Origin: Pseudomonadota bacterium
Lineage (GTDB): Bacteria; Pseudomonadota; Alphaproteobacteria; Acetobacterales; Acetobacteraceae
Direction: 5' to 3'
Assembly (NCBI GenBank): GCA_021798575.1
Contig: JAJZGI010000026.1
Coordinates: forward strand, 1 to 33,572
Length of the DNA: 33,572 nucleotides
The first letter of the stretch is position 1, and each line of letters begins with the position of its first letter. The translations under genes and the position numbers were made by a program. The notes under the pieces were generated by a model. The model was not told the DNA's origin. It did not search any database and worked only from the letters and a program-made list of their open reading frames with translations. Positions 22,818 through 31,670 of this stretch are shown piece by piece.

Positions 22818-24253
22818 TGCGCGCATTTTCAAAAAATCCCGGCTTCGTCGGCCTCCTCACTCTGGCGCTGGCTTTGGGTGCCAGCAGAGCGCAGGCGCAG
22901 CAACAGCTCACCGACACCAGCGGGGCCGCCGCCCCGGCCACGCAGGCCACATCGGTACCCCAGCCCTATTACGGCAGCATCTCGGTGAGTACGGGCTCCG
23001 GCAAGCTGCTCAAACTGCCCCACCCGGTTGCGAATATATTCGCCGCCGACCCGTCGGTCATCGAGGTGCGTCCGGCCAGCCCAGACACGATGTTCGTGTT
23101 CGGCAAATCCATCGGCGAGACCACCATCGTCGCCACCGATGCCGCCGGCAACCCGATCGCGCAATATTCGGTCTCGGTGAATCCGACGCAATATCCGGCG
23201 GATGAACTGCAAAACGATGCGCAAACCCTGGCACCCGGCAGCGGCGTGACAGCGCAGAGCGTACCAGGCGGCATGGTGGTTGGCGGCACGGTACAGACCG
23301 CCGAGCAGGCGAATAATGTGATGGAACAGGCCCGGTTGCTCGCCCCCAGTGGCACGGTGGTGAATAATCTTCAGGTGCAGGAGCCCATCCAGGTGCAGCT
23401 GAAGGTGCGTATCGCGCAGATGTCGCGCTCCATCACCCGCCAGCTCGGGATCAACTGGAGTTCCGTGGGTACCTCGGCGATCAGCATCGGGAAATTTACG
23501 CTCACGGGCAGCACGGCGTCCGGTTCACCGTCCATCTCCGGCACCTCGCCGGGCTATGTCGGCGTAACGTTCCCCGGCGGTACGTTCCAGGGGGTGATCG
23601 ACGCGCTAGCCTCGGACAATCTCGCCCATGTGCTGGCCGAGCCGACGTTGACGACGCTGAGCGGGACCAAGGCCAATTTCCAGGTCGGCGGGCAATTCCC
23701 CATCCCGGTCAGTTCCGTCAATGGCGCGGTTTCGGTCAGTTTCCAGAACTACGGAATTTTGCTGAGCTTTACGCCAACCGTTTTCTCCGACGGGCGGATC
23801 GCCCTGCAGGTTGCGCCGCAGTTCAGCGAGGTGAGCAGCGCCAATTCCGCCTCCATCAGCACCGCGGGGTCGAATAGCACGATCGTGGTGCCCTCGCTTA
23901 CCATCACCTCGGCCTCCACCACGGTCATTCTGGGAAGTGGCCAGGGTATGGCCATCGCCGGTTTGCTGGAGGATACCAGCAACCAGACCGACAACGGCGT
24001 ACCGGGCCTGAGCGAGGTGCCGCTGCTGGGTGCGCTCTTCCGCGGCGATTCCTTCCAGCGCTCTGAGCAGGAGCTGGTCATTACGGTGACACCTTATATC
24101 GTCAATCCGGTGAGCAACCCCGGCGTGCTGGCCTCGCCCGACGATGGCTGGACACCACCCAATGATTTACAGCGCATCTTGTTGCTACGGGATAACGGCA
24201 CGCAGACCGCCACCAACACGATCCCTGGTGACGCTGGATTCATGGTGCAATGA
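22817..24253 (+). CDS. cpaC: Outer-membrane secretin CpaC/RcpA
   Basis: 478 aa. A signal peptide (FVGLLTLALALGASRAQA) is followed by the pilus-specific N-domain (ISVSTGSGKLLKLPHPVANIFAADPSVIEVRP... GKSIGETTIVATDAAG) and a BON-like repeat. The secretin core then contains VQLKVRIAQMSRSITRQLGINW, LAEPTLTTLSGTKANFQVGGQFPIPV, and GMAIAGLLEDTSN...VPGLSEVPLLGALFRGDSFQRSEQELVITVTPYIV. This forms the multimeric gate through which the Flp pilus leaves the cell. Length is normal. It overlaps the next gene by 4 nt (ATGA). Confidence 0.95.
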   Translation: MRAFSKNPGFVGLLTLALALGASRAQAQQQLTDTSGAAAPATQATSVPQPYYGSISVSTGSGKLLKLPHPVANIFAADPSVIEVRPASPDTMFVFGKSIGETTIVATDAAGNPIAQYSVSVNPTQYPADELQNDAQTLAPGSGVTAQSVPGGMVVGGTVQTAEQANNVMEQARLLAPSGTVVNNLQVQEPIQVQLKVRIAQMSRSITRQLGINWSSVGTSAISIGKFTLTGSTASGSPSISGTSPGYVGVTFPGGTFQGVIDALASDNLAHVLAEPTLTTLSGTKANFQVGGQFPIPVSSVNGAVSVSFQNYGILLSFTPTVFSDGRIALQVAPQFSEVSSANSASISTAGSNSTIVVPSLTITSASTTVILGSGQGMAIAGLLEDTSNQTDNGVPGLSEVPLLGALFRGDSFQRSEQELVITVTPYIVNPVSNPGVLASPDDGWTPPNDLQRILLLRDNGTQTATNTIPGDAGFMVQ

Positions 24254-24573
24254 AGCGGGAGATGGCCATGCGGCGGGCGGTATTTTTCTCTTTTTGCGTC
24301 GGCCTGCTCACGTTGAGCGGCTGTGCCGGCGCGTTCAACCCCTATCAGCGCGTGGGGGACTGGTCGGAGACCGGTGCTGCCAACGAAACCATCGCGCAGC
24401 AGGTCGCCAACCCCGGAGATCTCATCCAGGGGCAATCCTCCACGACCTCGAATGGCGTCGCCGCCTCCGCTGCGATCGACGAGGCGCTCGGCCCCGATGG
24501 TTCGGGCACGGCGAAGGGCCTACAGACACCGACCGTGATCACCTCCAACACCGCCGCGATTTCAGCAAATTGA
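24250..24573 (+). CDS. cpaD: Short CpaD-like pilus lipoprotein
   Basis: 107 aa. A signal peptide with lipobox LSGC places the lipidated Cys at residue 25. The mature protein, NPYQRVGDWSETGAANETIAQQVANPGDLIQG, resembles the CpaD segment with Trp-x-x-[TG]-x-x-N-x-x-I/L-x-x-x-V-x-x-P-x-D-L. CpaD proteins are usually about 200 aa; this one keeps only that segment plus a Ser/Ala-rich tail. Position between the secretin and CpaE supports the call. ATG 24250 overlaps the cpaC stop; ATG codons at residues 5 and 7 are alternatives. Confidence 0.72.
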   Translation: MKREMAMRRAVFFSFCVGLLTLSGCAGAFNPYQRVGDWSETGAANETIAQQVANPGDLIQGQSSTTSNGVAASAAIDEALGPDGSGTAKGLQTPTVITSNTAAISAN

Positions 24574-24628
24574 CGATGTCGCAGAACATGAAACACTGCT
24601 TCACCTGCGCAACAAAAGGAGCCATGGG

Positions 24629-25891
24629 ATGAATCAGCAGGAGGTACGCACCCAGGCGTCCCAGGGCGGGCTGATCAGCCGGCCCGATAGGCTGACGGTG
24701 CTGGCTTTTCTGGGCGACCCCGCGACCGAGCAGGTGCTGCGCGACGGGCTGGGCGACCTCGCCGCCAATGGCATGGATGTCCGGCGCGGCACCGTGCGCA
24801 CCGCCATCGCCGCCATGGCCAAGCTGCAAACGCCGGAGGTGCTGATCGTCGATATCGCGGGCGAGGACCAGCCGCTGCATGCGCTGGGCGAACTCTCTGA
24901 TGTGGTGGAGCCTGGCGTGCGCGTGCTCGTCATCGGCGATACCGATGACGTGGATTTCTACCGCCATATCACGCGCGGCATGGGGGTGATGGAGTATATC
25001 TTCAAACCGATCACGCGCGAGGCGGTGGCGCGGCATTTCGCGCCGCTGGTCACGCGCAAAACCATCGGGCAGGACGCCACGCGCGGCGGTCGCGTCATCG
25101 CCCTGATGGGTGCCCGCGGCGGAGTCGGCACCACGACCATCGCGGGCAATCTCTCCTGGCTGCTGGGCGTTATCGCGAAGCGGCACACGGTGTTTGTCGA
25201 ATCCGATCTGCACATGGGCTCCGGCGCGCTGCTGCTTGGCGCCAAAACCGGCCCCGGCCTGCGCATGGCGCTGGAAACACCAGACAGGATCGACCCGTTG
25301 TTCGTGGAGCGCGCGGCCCAGCCCGTGGCCGAACGCCTGCAAATACTGGCCTCGGAGGAAAAACTGCACGAACCGCTGATGTATGCACCGGGTGCGGCGC
25401 TGCGGCTGATCGAGACGCTGCGGGTTCGTTATAATTTCATCGTGATGGACGTGCCATTTCTGCCGATGGCTTGCAACCGCGAGCTCATCGAATGCGCGCA
25501 TCACCGGGTGGTCGTGATGGACCCGACTCTGGCCAGCGTCCGGGATACCCTGCGGCTGCTCGCCTTGCCCAATGGCCCCTGGCAACCGCAGAGCCCAACC
25601 CTCGTGCTCAACCGCCAAGGCCGACCAGGCGGCCTAACCCGCAAGCAGATCGAGGAGGCGCTGAAGGTTAAAATTGACGTCGTGCTTCCCGATATTCCCA
25701 AGCAGTTGAACGAGAGTGCGAGCTTCGGCGAGCCCGCCGTGGTGGCACGCGGGCCGCTCCGCCAGGCGATCATCGATCTCTCGCGCGAGATCGGTTTTGT
25801 CGGCAACCGGGACGACGGGCTGGTGGGAAGCACGGCGCAGCCGGGCTCGGTCTCCGGCCTGTTCAAGCTGCTCGGTCTGCAAAAGGGCTAG
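24629..25891 (+). CDS. cpaE: Pilus localisation ATPase CpaE/TadZ
   Basis: 420 aa. The N-terminal receiver-like domain (about 20-145) lacks an obvious phosphorylation pocket, as in TadZ (VLIVDIAGEDQPLHALGEL, YIFKPITREAVARHF). It is followed by a MinD/ParA-like ATPase domain beginning VIALMGARGGVGTTTIAGNLSWLL. That Walker A is deviant: the usual GKT is GTT, a known feature of this family. FVESDLHMGSGALLLG, FIVMDVPFL and VVVMDPTLASVRDTLRLL follow. TadZ/CpaE proteins mark the cell pole or site where the pilus machine assembles. A GGAG ribosome site precedes ATG 24629. It is 6 bp from cpaF. Confidence 0.92.
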   Translation: MNQQEVRTQASQGGLISRPDRLTVLAFLGDPATEQVLRDGLGDLAANGMDVRRGTVRTAIAAMAKLQTPEVLIVDIAGEDQPLHALGELSDVVEPGVRVLVIGDTDDVDFYRHITRGMGVMEYIFKPITREAVARHFAPLVTRKTIGQDATRGGRVIALMGARGGVGTTTIAGNLSWLLGVIAKRHTVFVESDLHMGSGALLLGAKTGPGLRMALETPDRIDPLFVERAAQPVAERLQILASEEKLHEPLMYAPGAALRLIETLRVRYNFIVMDVPFLPMACNRELIECAHHRVVVMDPTLASVRDTLRLLALPNGPWQPQSPTLVLNRQGRPGGLTRKQIEEALKVKIDVVLPDIPKQLNESASFGEPAVVARGPLRQAIIDLSREIGFVGNRDDGLVGSTAQPGSVSGLFKLLGLQKG

Positions 25892-25897
25892 CGGTAA

Positions 25898-27358
25898 ATG
25901 AACGATGTCAGCAATCCGGTTTTTGGCCGTCGCCGTAATGAGGCGGCAGAGATCGCGGCCCAGGCCATGCCGCCATCCCCCGCCCTCACGCGCGGGCCAG
26001 TGACGCCAGCGCCAGCACCTACGCTGTCCGCCCGCACCACGGCCGACGCCGCCGCCAACGCAACCATCGCCGCCGCCGCGGCCGCCGCTTCCGCCGTCAC
26101 CACCCGGGCTGATATCACCGAGTTGCGCAACCTCTGCCTCACGCGGATGGACGCGACCGCCGTGGCCTCGCTGGCACCCGGACGGCTGTTGATCGAGGTC
26201 GAACGGCTCGTCTCCGACCTCGCGACCGAGCGGCGGGTCCAGCTCAACGGCCGCGAACAGCGCAACCTCGCCAATGAGCTGGTGGATGACATGCTGGGGC
26301 TGGGCCCACTGGAGCCCTTGCTGCTCGATGAATCCGTCAACGACATCATGGTCAACGGGCCGGAGCATACCTTCGTGGAGCGCAGCGGCAAGCTGGTGCA
26401 GGTGCCGGTGCGCTTCAGGGATTGGACGCATCTCACCAATATCTGCCAGCGCATCGCCGCCTCGGTCGGCCGCCGGGTGGATGAATCCTCGCCGATGTGC
26501 GACGCACGATTGAAAGACGGCTCACGCGTGAACATCATTCTGCCGCCGCTGGCCATCGATGGCCCCTCACTCTCGATTCGTAAATTCAGCAAAAAGCCCA
26601 TCGATTTCGAGAAGCTGATCGCATTCGGCTCACTCACCCCACCTATCGCCCGTGTGTTGGAGATCGCGGCGCGCTGCCGGCTCAACATCATCGTCTCCGG
26701 CGGTACCGGCTCGGGCAAAACCACGATGATGAACGCGATGAGCCGCTTCATCGACCCCGCTGAACGTATCGTCACCGTGGAGGATGCAGCGGAGCTGCAA
26801 CTCCAGCAGCCACATATCGTGCGGCTGGAAACGCGGCCCTCCAGCCTGGAGGGCAAAGGCGAGGTGAACGCCCGCGACCTGGTGCGCAACGCGCTGCGTA
26901 TGCGGCCAGACCGCATCATCATCGGTGAGGTTCGTGGCGCCGAGGCGTTTGACATGCTGCAGGCGATGAACACAGGCCATGACGGCTCGATGTCCACCAT
27001 CCACGCCAACAACACGCGCGATGCGCTCGCCCGTATCGAGAACATGGTGCAGATGTCCAGCATGGGGCTATCGCCCAAGGCCATTCGCACGCAGGTGGTC
27101 GCGGCGGTCAATCTCATCGTGCAGGTGGAGCGCCAGCGCGATGGCGGCCGGCGGGTCACGCAGGTGACCGAGATCGCCGGCATCGAGGGCGACACGCAAT
27201 TGCTGAACGATATCTTCAAATTCGAGGTCACGGGCGAGACCGCGACCGGGCGTCTGGTCGGCCGCTACGAGGTGAGCCGCATCCGCTCAACCTTCCAGGA
27301 GCGGTTGCAGTATTTCGGGCTGGACCGGCCATGGGCGCAGGCGCTGGAGGAGGCGTGA
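25898..27358 (+). CDS. cpaF: Secretion ATPase CpaF/TadA
   Basis: A 486-aa hexameric traffic ATPase powering Flp pilus assembly. A low-complexity Ala/Pro-rich N-terminus (about 20-70) precedes the conserved core: DDMLGLGPLEPLLLDESVNDIMVNGP, RIAASVGRRVDESSPMCDARLKDGSRVNIILPPLAIDGPSLSIRKF. Walker A GGTGSGKTT is at about 268-276, then EDAAELQLQQPHIVRLETRP (Asp box), LRMRPDRIIIGEVRGAEAFDMLQAMNTGHDGSMSTIHANN (Walker B and His box). Cytosolic, docking on TadB/TadC. The stop overlaps tadB by 1 nt. Confidence 0.96.
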   Translation: MNDVSNPVFGRRRNEAAEIAAQAMPPSPALTRGPVTPAPAPTLSARTTADAAANATIAAAAAAASAVTTRADITELRNLCLTRMDATAVASLAPGRLLIEVERLVSDLATERRVQLNGREQRNLANELVDDMLGLGPLEPLLLDESVNDIMVNGPEHTFVERSGKLVQVPVRFRDWTHLTNICQRIAASVGRRVDESSPMCDARLKDGSRVNIILPPLAIDGPSLSIRKFSKKPIDFEKLIAFGSLTPPIARVLEIAARCRLNIIVSGGTGSGKTTMMNAMSRFIDPAERIVTVEDAAELQLQQPHIVRLETRPSSLEGKGEVNARDLVRNALRMRPDRIIIGEVRGAEAFDMLQAMNTGHDGSMSTIHANNTRDALARIENMVQMSSMGLSPKAIRTQVVAAVNLIVQVERQRDGGRRVTQVTEIAGIEGDTQLLNDIFKFEVTGETATGRLVGRYEVSRIRSTFQERLQYFGLDRPWAQALEEA

Positions 27359-28344
27359 TGGCCGAGAAACTCTTCATCATTCTCGGTATTCTGCTGGCGC
27401 TGCTCGTCATGAGCGCCATCTCCGTCGTCTTCGTGATCAAGGAGCACGATCGGGATAAAAAATTCAAAGCCAGGCTGCAGGAAGCAGTGGCTCCCTCGAC
27501 CCGGCCCACGAGCGCGGTAGATGAGGAAATTTCACTCACCCGCACGGTCTCCCGGCGTGAACAGATCATGGAGCGGGCGGCAGCCCTCATCGGCGTCGAC
27601 CTCCAGCAGTCCGAGACCTACCCGATCAAATGGTGGCTCGTTCCCTTCCTCACGCTCGGCTTCGACCTCGGGATTCTCTTCCTCGCCTCGCACCCGCTCG
27701 GCGGCTATAAAGCGCTGCTCTGGTTCGTTGAATTCGTCGGCGGGCCGCTGATCTGGCTGCTGCTCACGAACATCACCTTCAAATGGTTTTCCAACCGGCG
27801 GAACGCGAGCCTGCTGGAGCAGTTTCCGGACGCGCTGGCCACGGTGGTGCGCTGTGTGCGCGCCGGTATTCCCATGGGGGAAGCGCTGCGCACCGTCGGG
27901 CGGGACGCCCAGGAGCCGACCAAGGCGGAGTTCAGCATTCTGGCGGACAAGGTCTCCATCGGCATCCCGCTCGATGTCGCGCTGCGAGAGCTATCAACCC
28001 GAATCAAGCTCACCGAGTATCAATTTTTTGCAACGGCACTCACTCTCCAGGCACGCTCCGGCGGCGGCATCACGCAAACGCTGGAAACCCTGGCCGAGGT
28101 GATCCGCAAGCGCGTGGGGCTGAAAGCGCGCGGCTACGCGCTGACCGCCGAGGCGCGGATGAGCGCCATGATCCTCTCGGTTCTGCCTTTTGTCGCGGGC
28201 GGCGCCATTTTTGTGATGCAGCGCAGCTATATGTCCCTGCTGTTCGACACCCCAAAGGGCCAGGCCGTGCTCGGCGCCGCCATTCTGTTGATGGGCATGG
28301 GGATGGGGACGATTCAGTTCATGATCAGCAACGTTCTGAAGTAA
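27358..28344 (+). CDS. tadB: Tad inner-membrane platform protein TadB
   Basis: 328 aa, a T2SSF-type (GspF-like) protein. Membrane helices are at the N-terminus (LFIILGILLALLVMSAISVVFVI), in the middle (WWLVPFLTLGFDLGILFLA, ALLWFVEFVGGPLIWLLL) and at the C-terminus (MILSVLPFVAGGAIFVM, AVLGAAILLMGMGMGTIQFMI). The cytosolic T2SSF core reads LLEQFPDALATVVRCVRAGIPMGEALRTVGRDAQEPTKAEFSILADKV...GGGITQTLETLAEVIRKR. ATG 27358 overlaps the cpaF stop; a GTG 27 bp upstream is possible but lacks support. It partners with TadC in the pilus platform. Confidence 0.94.
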   Translation: MAEKLFIILGILLALLVMSAISVVFVIKEHDRDKKFKARLQEAVAPSTRPTSAVDEEISLTRTVSRREQIMERAAALIGVDLQQSETYPIKWWLVPFLTLGFDLGILFLASHPLGGYKALLWFVEFVGGPLIWLLLTNITFKWFSNRRNASLLEQFPDALATVVRCVRAGIPMGEALRTVGRDAQEPTKAEFSILADKVSIGIPLDVALRELSTRIKLTEYQFFATALTLQARSGGGITQTLETLAEVIRKRVGLKARGYALTAEARMSAMILSVLPFVAGGAIFVMQRSYMSLLFDTPKGQAVLGAAILLMGMGMGTIQFMISNVLK

Positions 28345-28353
28345 CGCGCACCC

Positions 28354-29292
28354 ATGCCCATTACCTATATTTTCGGCGCAATCCTCGCCATGTTTGTGAT
28401 GGTCAGCGCGGCGGGGCTGTTTCTGGCCCGTGAATTTGCGCGGGCTGAGAAGCTCTCCAACCGGCTGGAGCTCATCACGACCGGCGGTCAGGCCCCCGAA
28501 AAACTCGTCACGCACGACGGCCCGCTTTATCTGCGGATCGTCTCCAAATTCGGCATGTTCATTGCCCGCAGCGGTCTGCTCTCCCGCAAAACCCTGGCGG
28601 AAATGACGGCAACGCTCGAGGCGGCTGGTTTCCGGGGTGGGCGCGGGCTTGGCCTGTTCATCGGCGCGAAGATCCTGCTGGCGATCCTGATGCCGTTTTT
28701 TGCGTTCGTCCTGCTGCGACATTTCGGCACTTCGCGGCTATGGGTGTCGGTTAAAATCGGTGGCGGCGCGTTGGCCGGGCTGCTACTGCCCGAGACGATC
28801 GCCACCAACATCCGTCAGCGTCATCTCACCCAGGTTGCCGCCGGCGTCGCCGATGCGCTGGACATGCTGGTCATCTGCGCCGACGCCGGGCTGGCACTTG
28901 AAGCCGGGCTGGCGCGGGTGGCGCAGGAGATCTCCCAGTTGAACCCGGCACTCGCCCAAGAGCTCACGCAGACCTCGCGTGAATTGCAGATCGGCGCGGA
29001 TATGCGCAAGGCACTTGATTCTCTGGGTGCCCGCACGGGCCTCGACTCGCTCAAGCGCCTGGCGACCACGCTGGCGCAATCCCTGCAATATGGCACGCCG
29101 CTCACCGCGGCCCTGCGTTCACTCTCCGCCGAACTACGTCAGGAGGCACTCGTGCTGTTTGAGGAGCGCGCGGGCAGGCTACCAACACTGATGACCATTC
29201 CGATGATTATTTTCATCCTGCCTTGTGTTTTTTTGGTCGTGGCGGGCCCGGCGATCATCAACGTCCTAGCAAGTTTCTCCGGACATAAATAA
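28354..29292 (+). CDS. tadC: Tad inner-membrane platform protein TadC
   Basis: 312 aa, the second T2SSF-type platform subunit. An N-terminal helix (YIFGAILAMFVMVSAAGLFLA), a middle pair (ILLAILMPFFAFVLLRHF, GGALAGLLLPETI) and a C-terminal helix (IPMIIFILPCVFLVVAGPAIINVL) surround the core VAAGVADALDMLVICADAGLALEAGLARVAQEISQLNPALAQEL...RTGLDSLKRLATTLAQSLQYGTPLTAALRSLSAELR, which is highly characteristic of TadC. It begins 9 nt after tadB. Confidence 0.94.
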   Translation: MPITYIFGAILAMFVMVSAAGLFLAREFARAEKLSNRLELITTGGQAPEKLVTHDGPLYLRIVSKFGMFIARSGLLSRKTLAEMTATLEAAGFRGGRGLGLFIGAKILLAILMPFFAFVLLRHFGTSRLWVSVKIGGGALAGLLLPETIATNIRQRHLTQVAAGVADALDMLVICADAGLALEAGLARVAQEISQLNPALAQELTQTSRELQIGADMRKALDSLGARTGLDSLKRLATTLAQSLQYGTPLTAALRSLSAELRQEALVLFEERAGRLPTLMTIPMIIFILPCVFLVVAGPAIINVLASFSGHK

Positions 29293-29356
29293 CAGCTTGA
29301 TGAATGCGCCGTAATGGTCAAAAAAGCATATATCTCGCACAGGGAAAAACCCAAAA

Positions 29357-30727
29357 ATGACCCCAGATTGGCTTAAGTCCCATAAAACCACGACAGGCGC
29401 CAGCGGGCGCGCCGGGTTCTGGCTCTTTGCAGCCTTGCTCCTGGCCGGGTGTGCGCAAACCCAGGCTACCAGCAGCCCACCGATGAGCGCCGCGGTGGGA
29501 CCGAACACGCTGAACGTCGCGGATGCGGCGATCGCGGGGGGCGACCCGGACATGGCGCTCTCCATCAGCCAGTCGGTGCTGGCCACGGACTCGGGCAATG
29601 TGGATGCGCTGGTGCATGAGGGCGACGCCTACTACGCGCTCAACCGCTGCCCGCCGGCGGAGGCTGCCTACCAGCTCGCCTTGCAGCATGATGCAAAGGC
29701 GACGGCGGCCGAAACCGGGCTGGGCCGCTGCCTGTTGAAGACCGACCCGCAGGCGGCAGACGCCGCTTTCTCGCTGGCCGTGCAGGATGACCCAGGCAAC
29801 GCGGCGGCGTGGAACGACCTTGGCATCGCCCGCGATCTGGAGGGCAACTTCGCCGGTGCGGTGAACCCCTATCAGCAGGCATTGCTGTCCGACCCGGCGA
29901 TGACGGCGGCTGAGGTCAATCTCGGGCTCTCGCTCGCGCTCTCGGGCAACGGGCCGGAGGCGCTGCAATATCTGGGGCCGTTGGCCACCGGCCAGGATGC
30001 GACCCCCAAAATCCGCGAGGATTACGCCGCGGCGCTAGTGGCCGATGGGCGGCCGGATGAAGCAAGGCAGGTGCTGGCGGTGGATCTGCCGCCCGATGAA
30101 GTGGATCGCGCACTGAACGGCTTCTCCGCGCTCATTGGGCAGTCCCTGCCGCCGCCGCCAGCGCCCGCAGCACCGCCTCCCACGGTGCCGAGCGTGCCAA
30201 CCGCCACGGTGACGCAGGCACCGATGGCCCAGGCCGCTGCGCCAGCACCCCAGGCCGCCGCTACCCCGGCGCCCATGGCGATAACGCCAGCCCCCGCTCC
30301 ATTGGCTTATGTGCCGGATAATTCCACGGCGGCCTATACCGGCCCGTCGCCAGTCCCGGTCACGGCGTCCTCCTCGACACCTGGGCCCGTGGCGTCGGCG
30401 CCGCCCGTCGTCACCGCAAGCTTCAAAGCACCCGCGCCGCCGGCGCTTCCGGCACCCACCACGGCGGAGGCGCCTGCCAGCACCGGTGCCAGCGTCCAGC
30501 TCGGCGCGCTGAACACGCCAATGGCCGCCGAGCGCGCCTGGCGGAATATGACCGCCGCTACGCCTGCGTTGTTCTCGGGCCGCGAGCCAGAGATCATTCC
30601 CGCCACAGTAAATGGCAAAACCTTCTACCGCCTGCGCCTCAGCGGATTTGGCGATGCGGCGGCAGCGCAGACTTTTTGCGGCAAGGTGCTCGCCACCGGG
30701 AACGTCTGCACAGTGGCAGATTTTTGA
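29357..30727 (+). CDS. tadD: TadD-like TPR lipoprotein with C-terminal SPOR domain
   Basis: 456 aa. A signal peptide with lipobox LLAGC predicts lipidation at Cys32. Residues about 50-250 contain TPR-like helical repeats (ADAAIAGGDPDMALSISQSVLATDSGNVDALVHEGDAYYALN; DDPGNAAAWNDLGIARDLEGNFAGAVNPYQQALL), as in TadD, which aids secretin assembly. A long Pro/Ala/Thr-rich linker follows (about 255-375), then a SPOR-type domain (GASVQLGALNTPMAAERAWRNM...KTFYRLRLSGFGDAAAAQTFCGKV), which binds denuded peptidoglycan glycans. That combination would tether the pilus apparatus to the cell wall. It starts 64 bp after tadC and closes the locus. Confidence 0.88.
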   Translation: MTPDWLKSHKTTTGASGRAGFWLFAALLLAGCAQTQATSSPPMSAAVGPNTLNVADAAIAGGDPDMALSISQSVLATDSGNVDALVHEGDAYYALNRCPPAEAAYQLALQHDAKATAAETGLGRCLLKTDPQAADAAFSLAVQDDPGNAAAWNDLGIARDLEGNFAGAVNPYQQALLSDPAMTAAEVNLGLSLALSGNGPEALQYLGPLATGQDATPKIREDYAAALVADGRPDEARQVLAVDLPPDEVDRALNGFSALIGQSLPPPPAPAAPPPTVPSVPTATVTQAPMAQAAAPAPQAAATPAPMAITPAPAPLAYVPDNSTAAYTGPSPVPVTASSSTPGPVASAPPVVTASFKAPAPPALPAPTTAEAPASTGASVQLGALNTPMAAERAWRNMTAATPALFSGREPEIIPATVNGKTFYRLRLSGFGDAAAAQTFCGKVLATGNVCTVADF

Positions 30728-30788
30728 ACCAGCCTCCGTCTGGGCGCGGTACCTTCCTTTAACGCCCTAAACAGTTTAATTCCCTGCC

Positions 30789-31649
30789 ATGAGCTGGCTC
30801 ACTGAATTCGTCCGCCCCAAAATCCGCACCCTGCTCGGCCGCCAGGAGGTGCCGGACAACCTCTGGCGCCAATGCCCTAGCTGCCAGCAGATGATCTTCC
30901 ACCGCGAGCTGGAAGCGGCAAAAAAAGTCTGCCCGCACTGCGGCCACCATATGCGCGCCACCGCGCAAGAGCGCCTGGCCTGGACCTTCGATGATGGCGC
31001 CTTCACCCGGATAGACTTGCCAAAAGCGGTGCCGGACCCGCTGAAATTCCGTGACCAGAAACGCTACTCCGACCGGCTGCGCGAGGCCCGGGACGGGACA
31101 CGGCAGGATGACGCGCTGCTGGTGGCGCATGGCAATATCGGCGGCGCGCGGGCCGTGGTGGCGGCGATGAGCTTCGAGTTCATGGGCGGCTCCATGGGGA
31201 GCGCCGTTGGCGAGGGGCTGGTGGCGGCGGCGCGCCTCGCGGTGCTCCAGGCCGCGCCGCTGGTCGTCTACACCGCCTCCGGCGGGGCGCGAATGCAGGA
31301 AGGCGCGGTCAGCCTGATGCAGATGCCGCGCTCGATCATCGCCACGCAGATGGTGCGGGAGGCCGGGCTGCCCTATATCGTGGTGCTGACCGACCCGACG
31401 ACAGGCGGAGTCTCCGCCTCCTTCGCGATGCTGGGAGACGTGCAGATCGCCGAACCGAACGCGCTGATCGGCTTCGCCGGCGCGCGGGTGATCGAGCAGA
31501 CCGTGCGCGAAAAACTACCCGAGGGCTTCCAGCGCGCGGAATATCTCTTCGAGCACGGGATCATCGACATGGTGGTCAAACGCGGGGAGCTGAGCGCTAC
31601 CCTGGCCCGGCTGATCGCGCTGATGACCGCGAACCAACGCGCCGCCTGA
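30789..31649 (+). CDS. accD: Acetyl-CoA carboxylase carboxyltransferase subunit beta
   Basis: 286 aa. AccD pairs with AccA to transfer carboxyl from biotin to acetyl-CoA, the committed step of fatty-acid synthesis. The N-terminal zinc ribbon is complete (CPSC then CPHC, 17 residues apart). The crotonase-like core shows SFEFMGGSMGSAVGEG, VVYTASGGARMQEGAVSLMQM (oxyanion glycines), VLTDPTTGGVSASFAMLGD, IGFAGARVIEQTVREKLPEGFQRAEYLFEHGIID. Length is typical. folC follows 21 bp downstream, a linkage seen in many bacteria. The 61-bp gap to tadD holds no clear terminator. Confidence 0.97.
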   Translation: MSWLTEFVRPKIRTLLGRQEVPDNLWRQCPSCQQMIFHRELEAAKKVCPHCGHHMRATAQERLAWTFDDGAFTRIDLPKAVPDPLKFRDQKRYSDRLREARDGTRQDDALLVAHGNIGGARAVVAAMSFEFMGGSMGSAVGEGLVAAARLAVLQAAPLVVYTASGGARMQEGAVSLMQMPRSIIATQMVREAGLPYIVVLTDPTTGGVSASFAMLGDVQIAEPNALIGFAGARVIEQTVREKLPEGFQRAEYLFEHGIIDMVVKRGELSATLARLIALMTANQRAA

Positions 31650-31670
31650 AAAAACTCAGACGCAGCGGCC

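Noticed and set aside
29293-29356. Possible promoter between tadC and tadD
   Set aside because: No -35/-10 pair with acceptable spacing could be placed; the gap may only be a non-coding spacer in the operon.
30728-30788. GGGCG...CGCCC repeat as terminator between tadD and accD
   Set aside because: Only 5 bp of stem with a long loop and no U-run.
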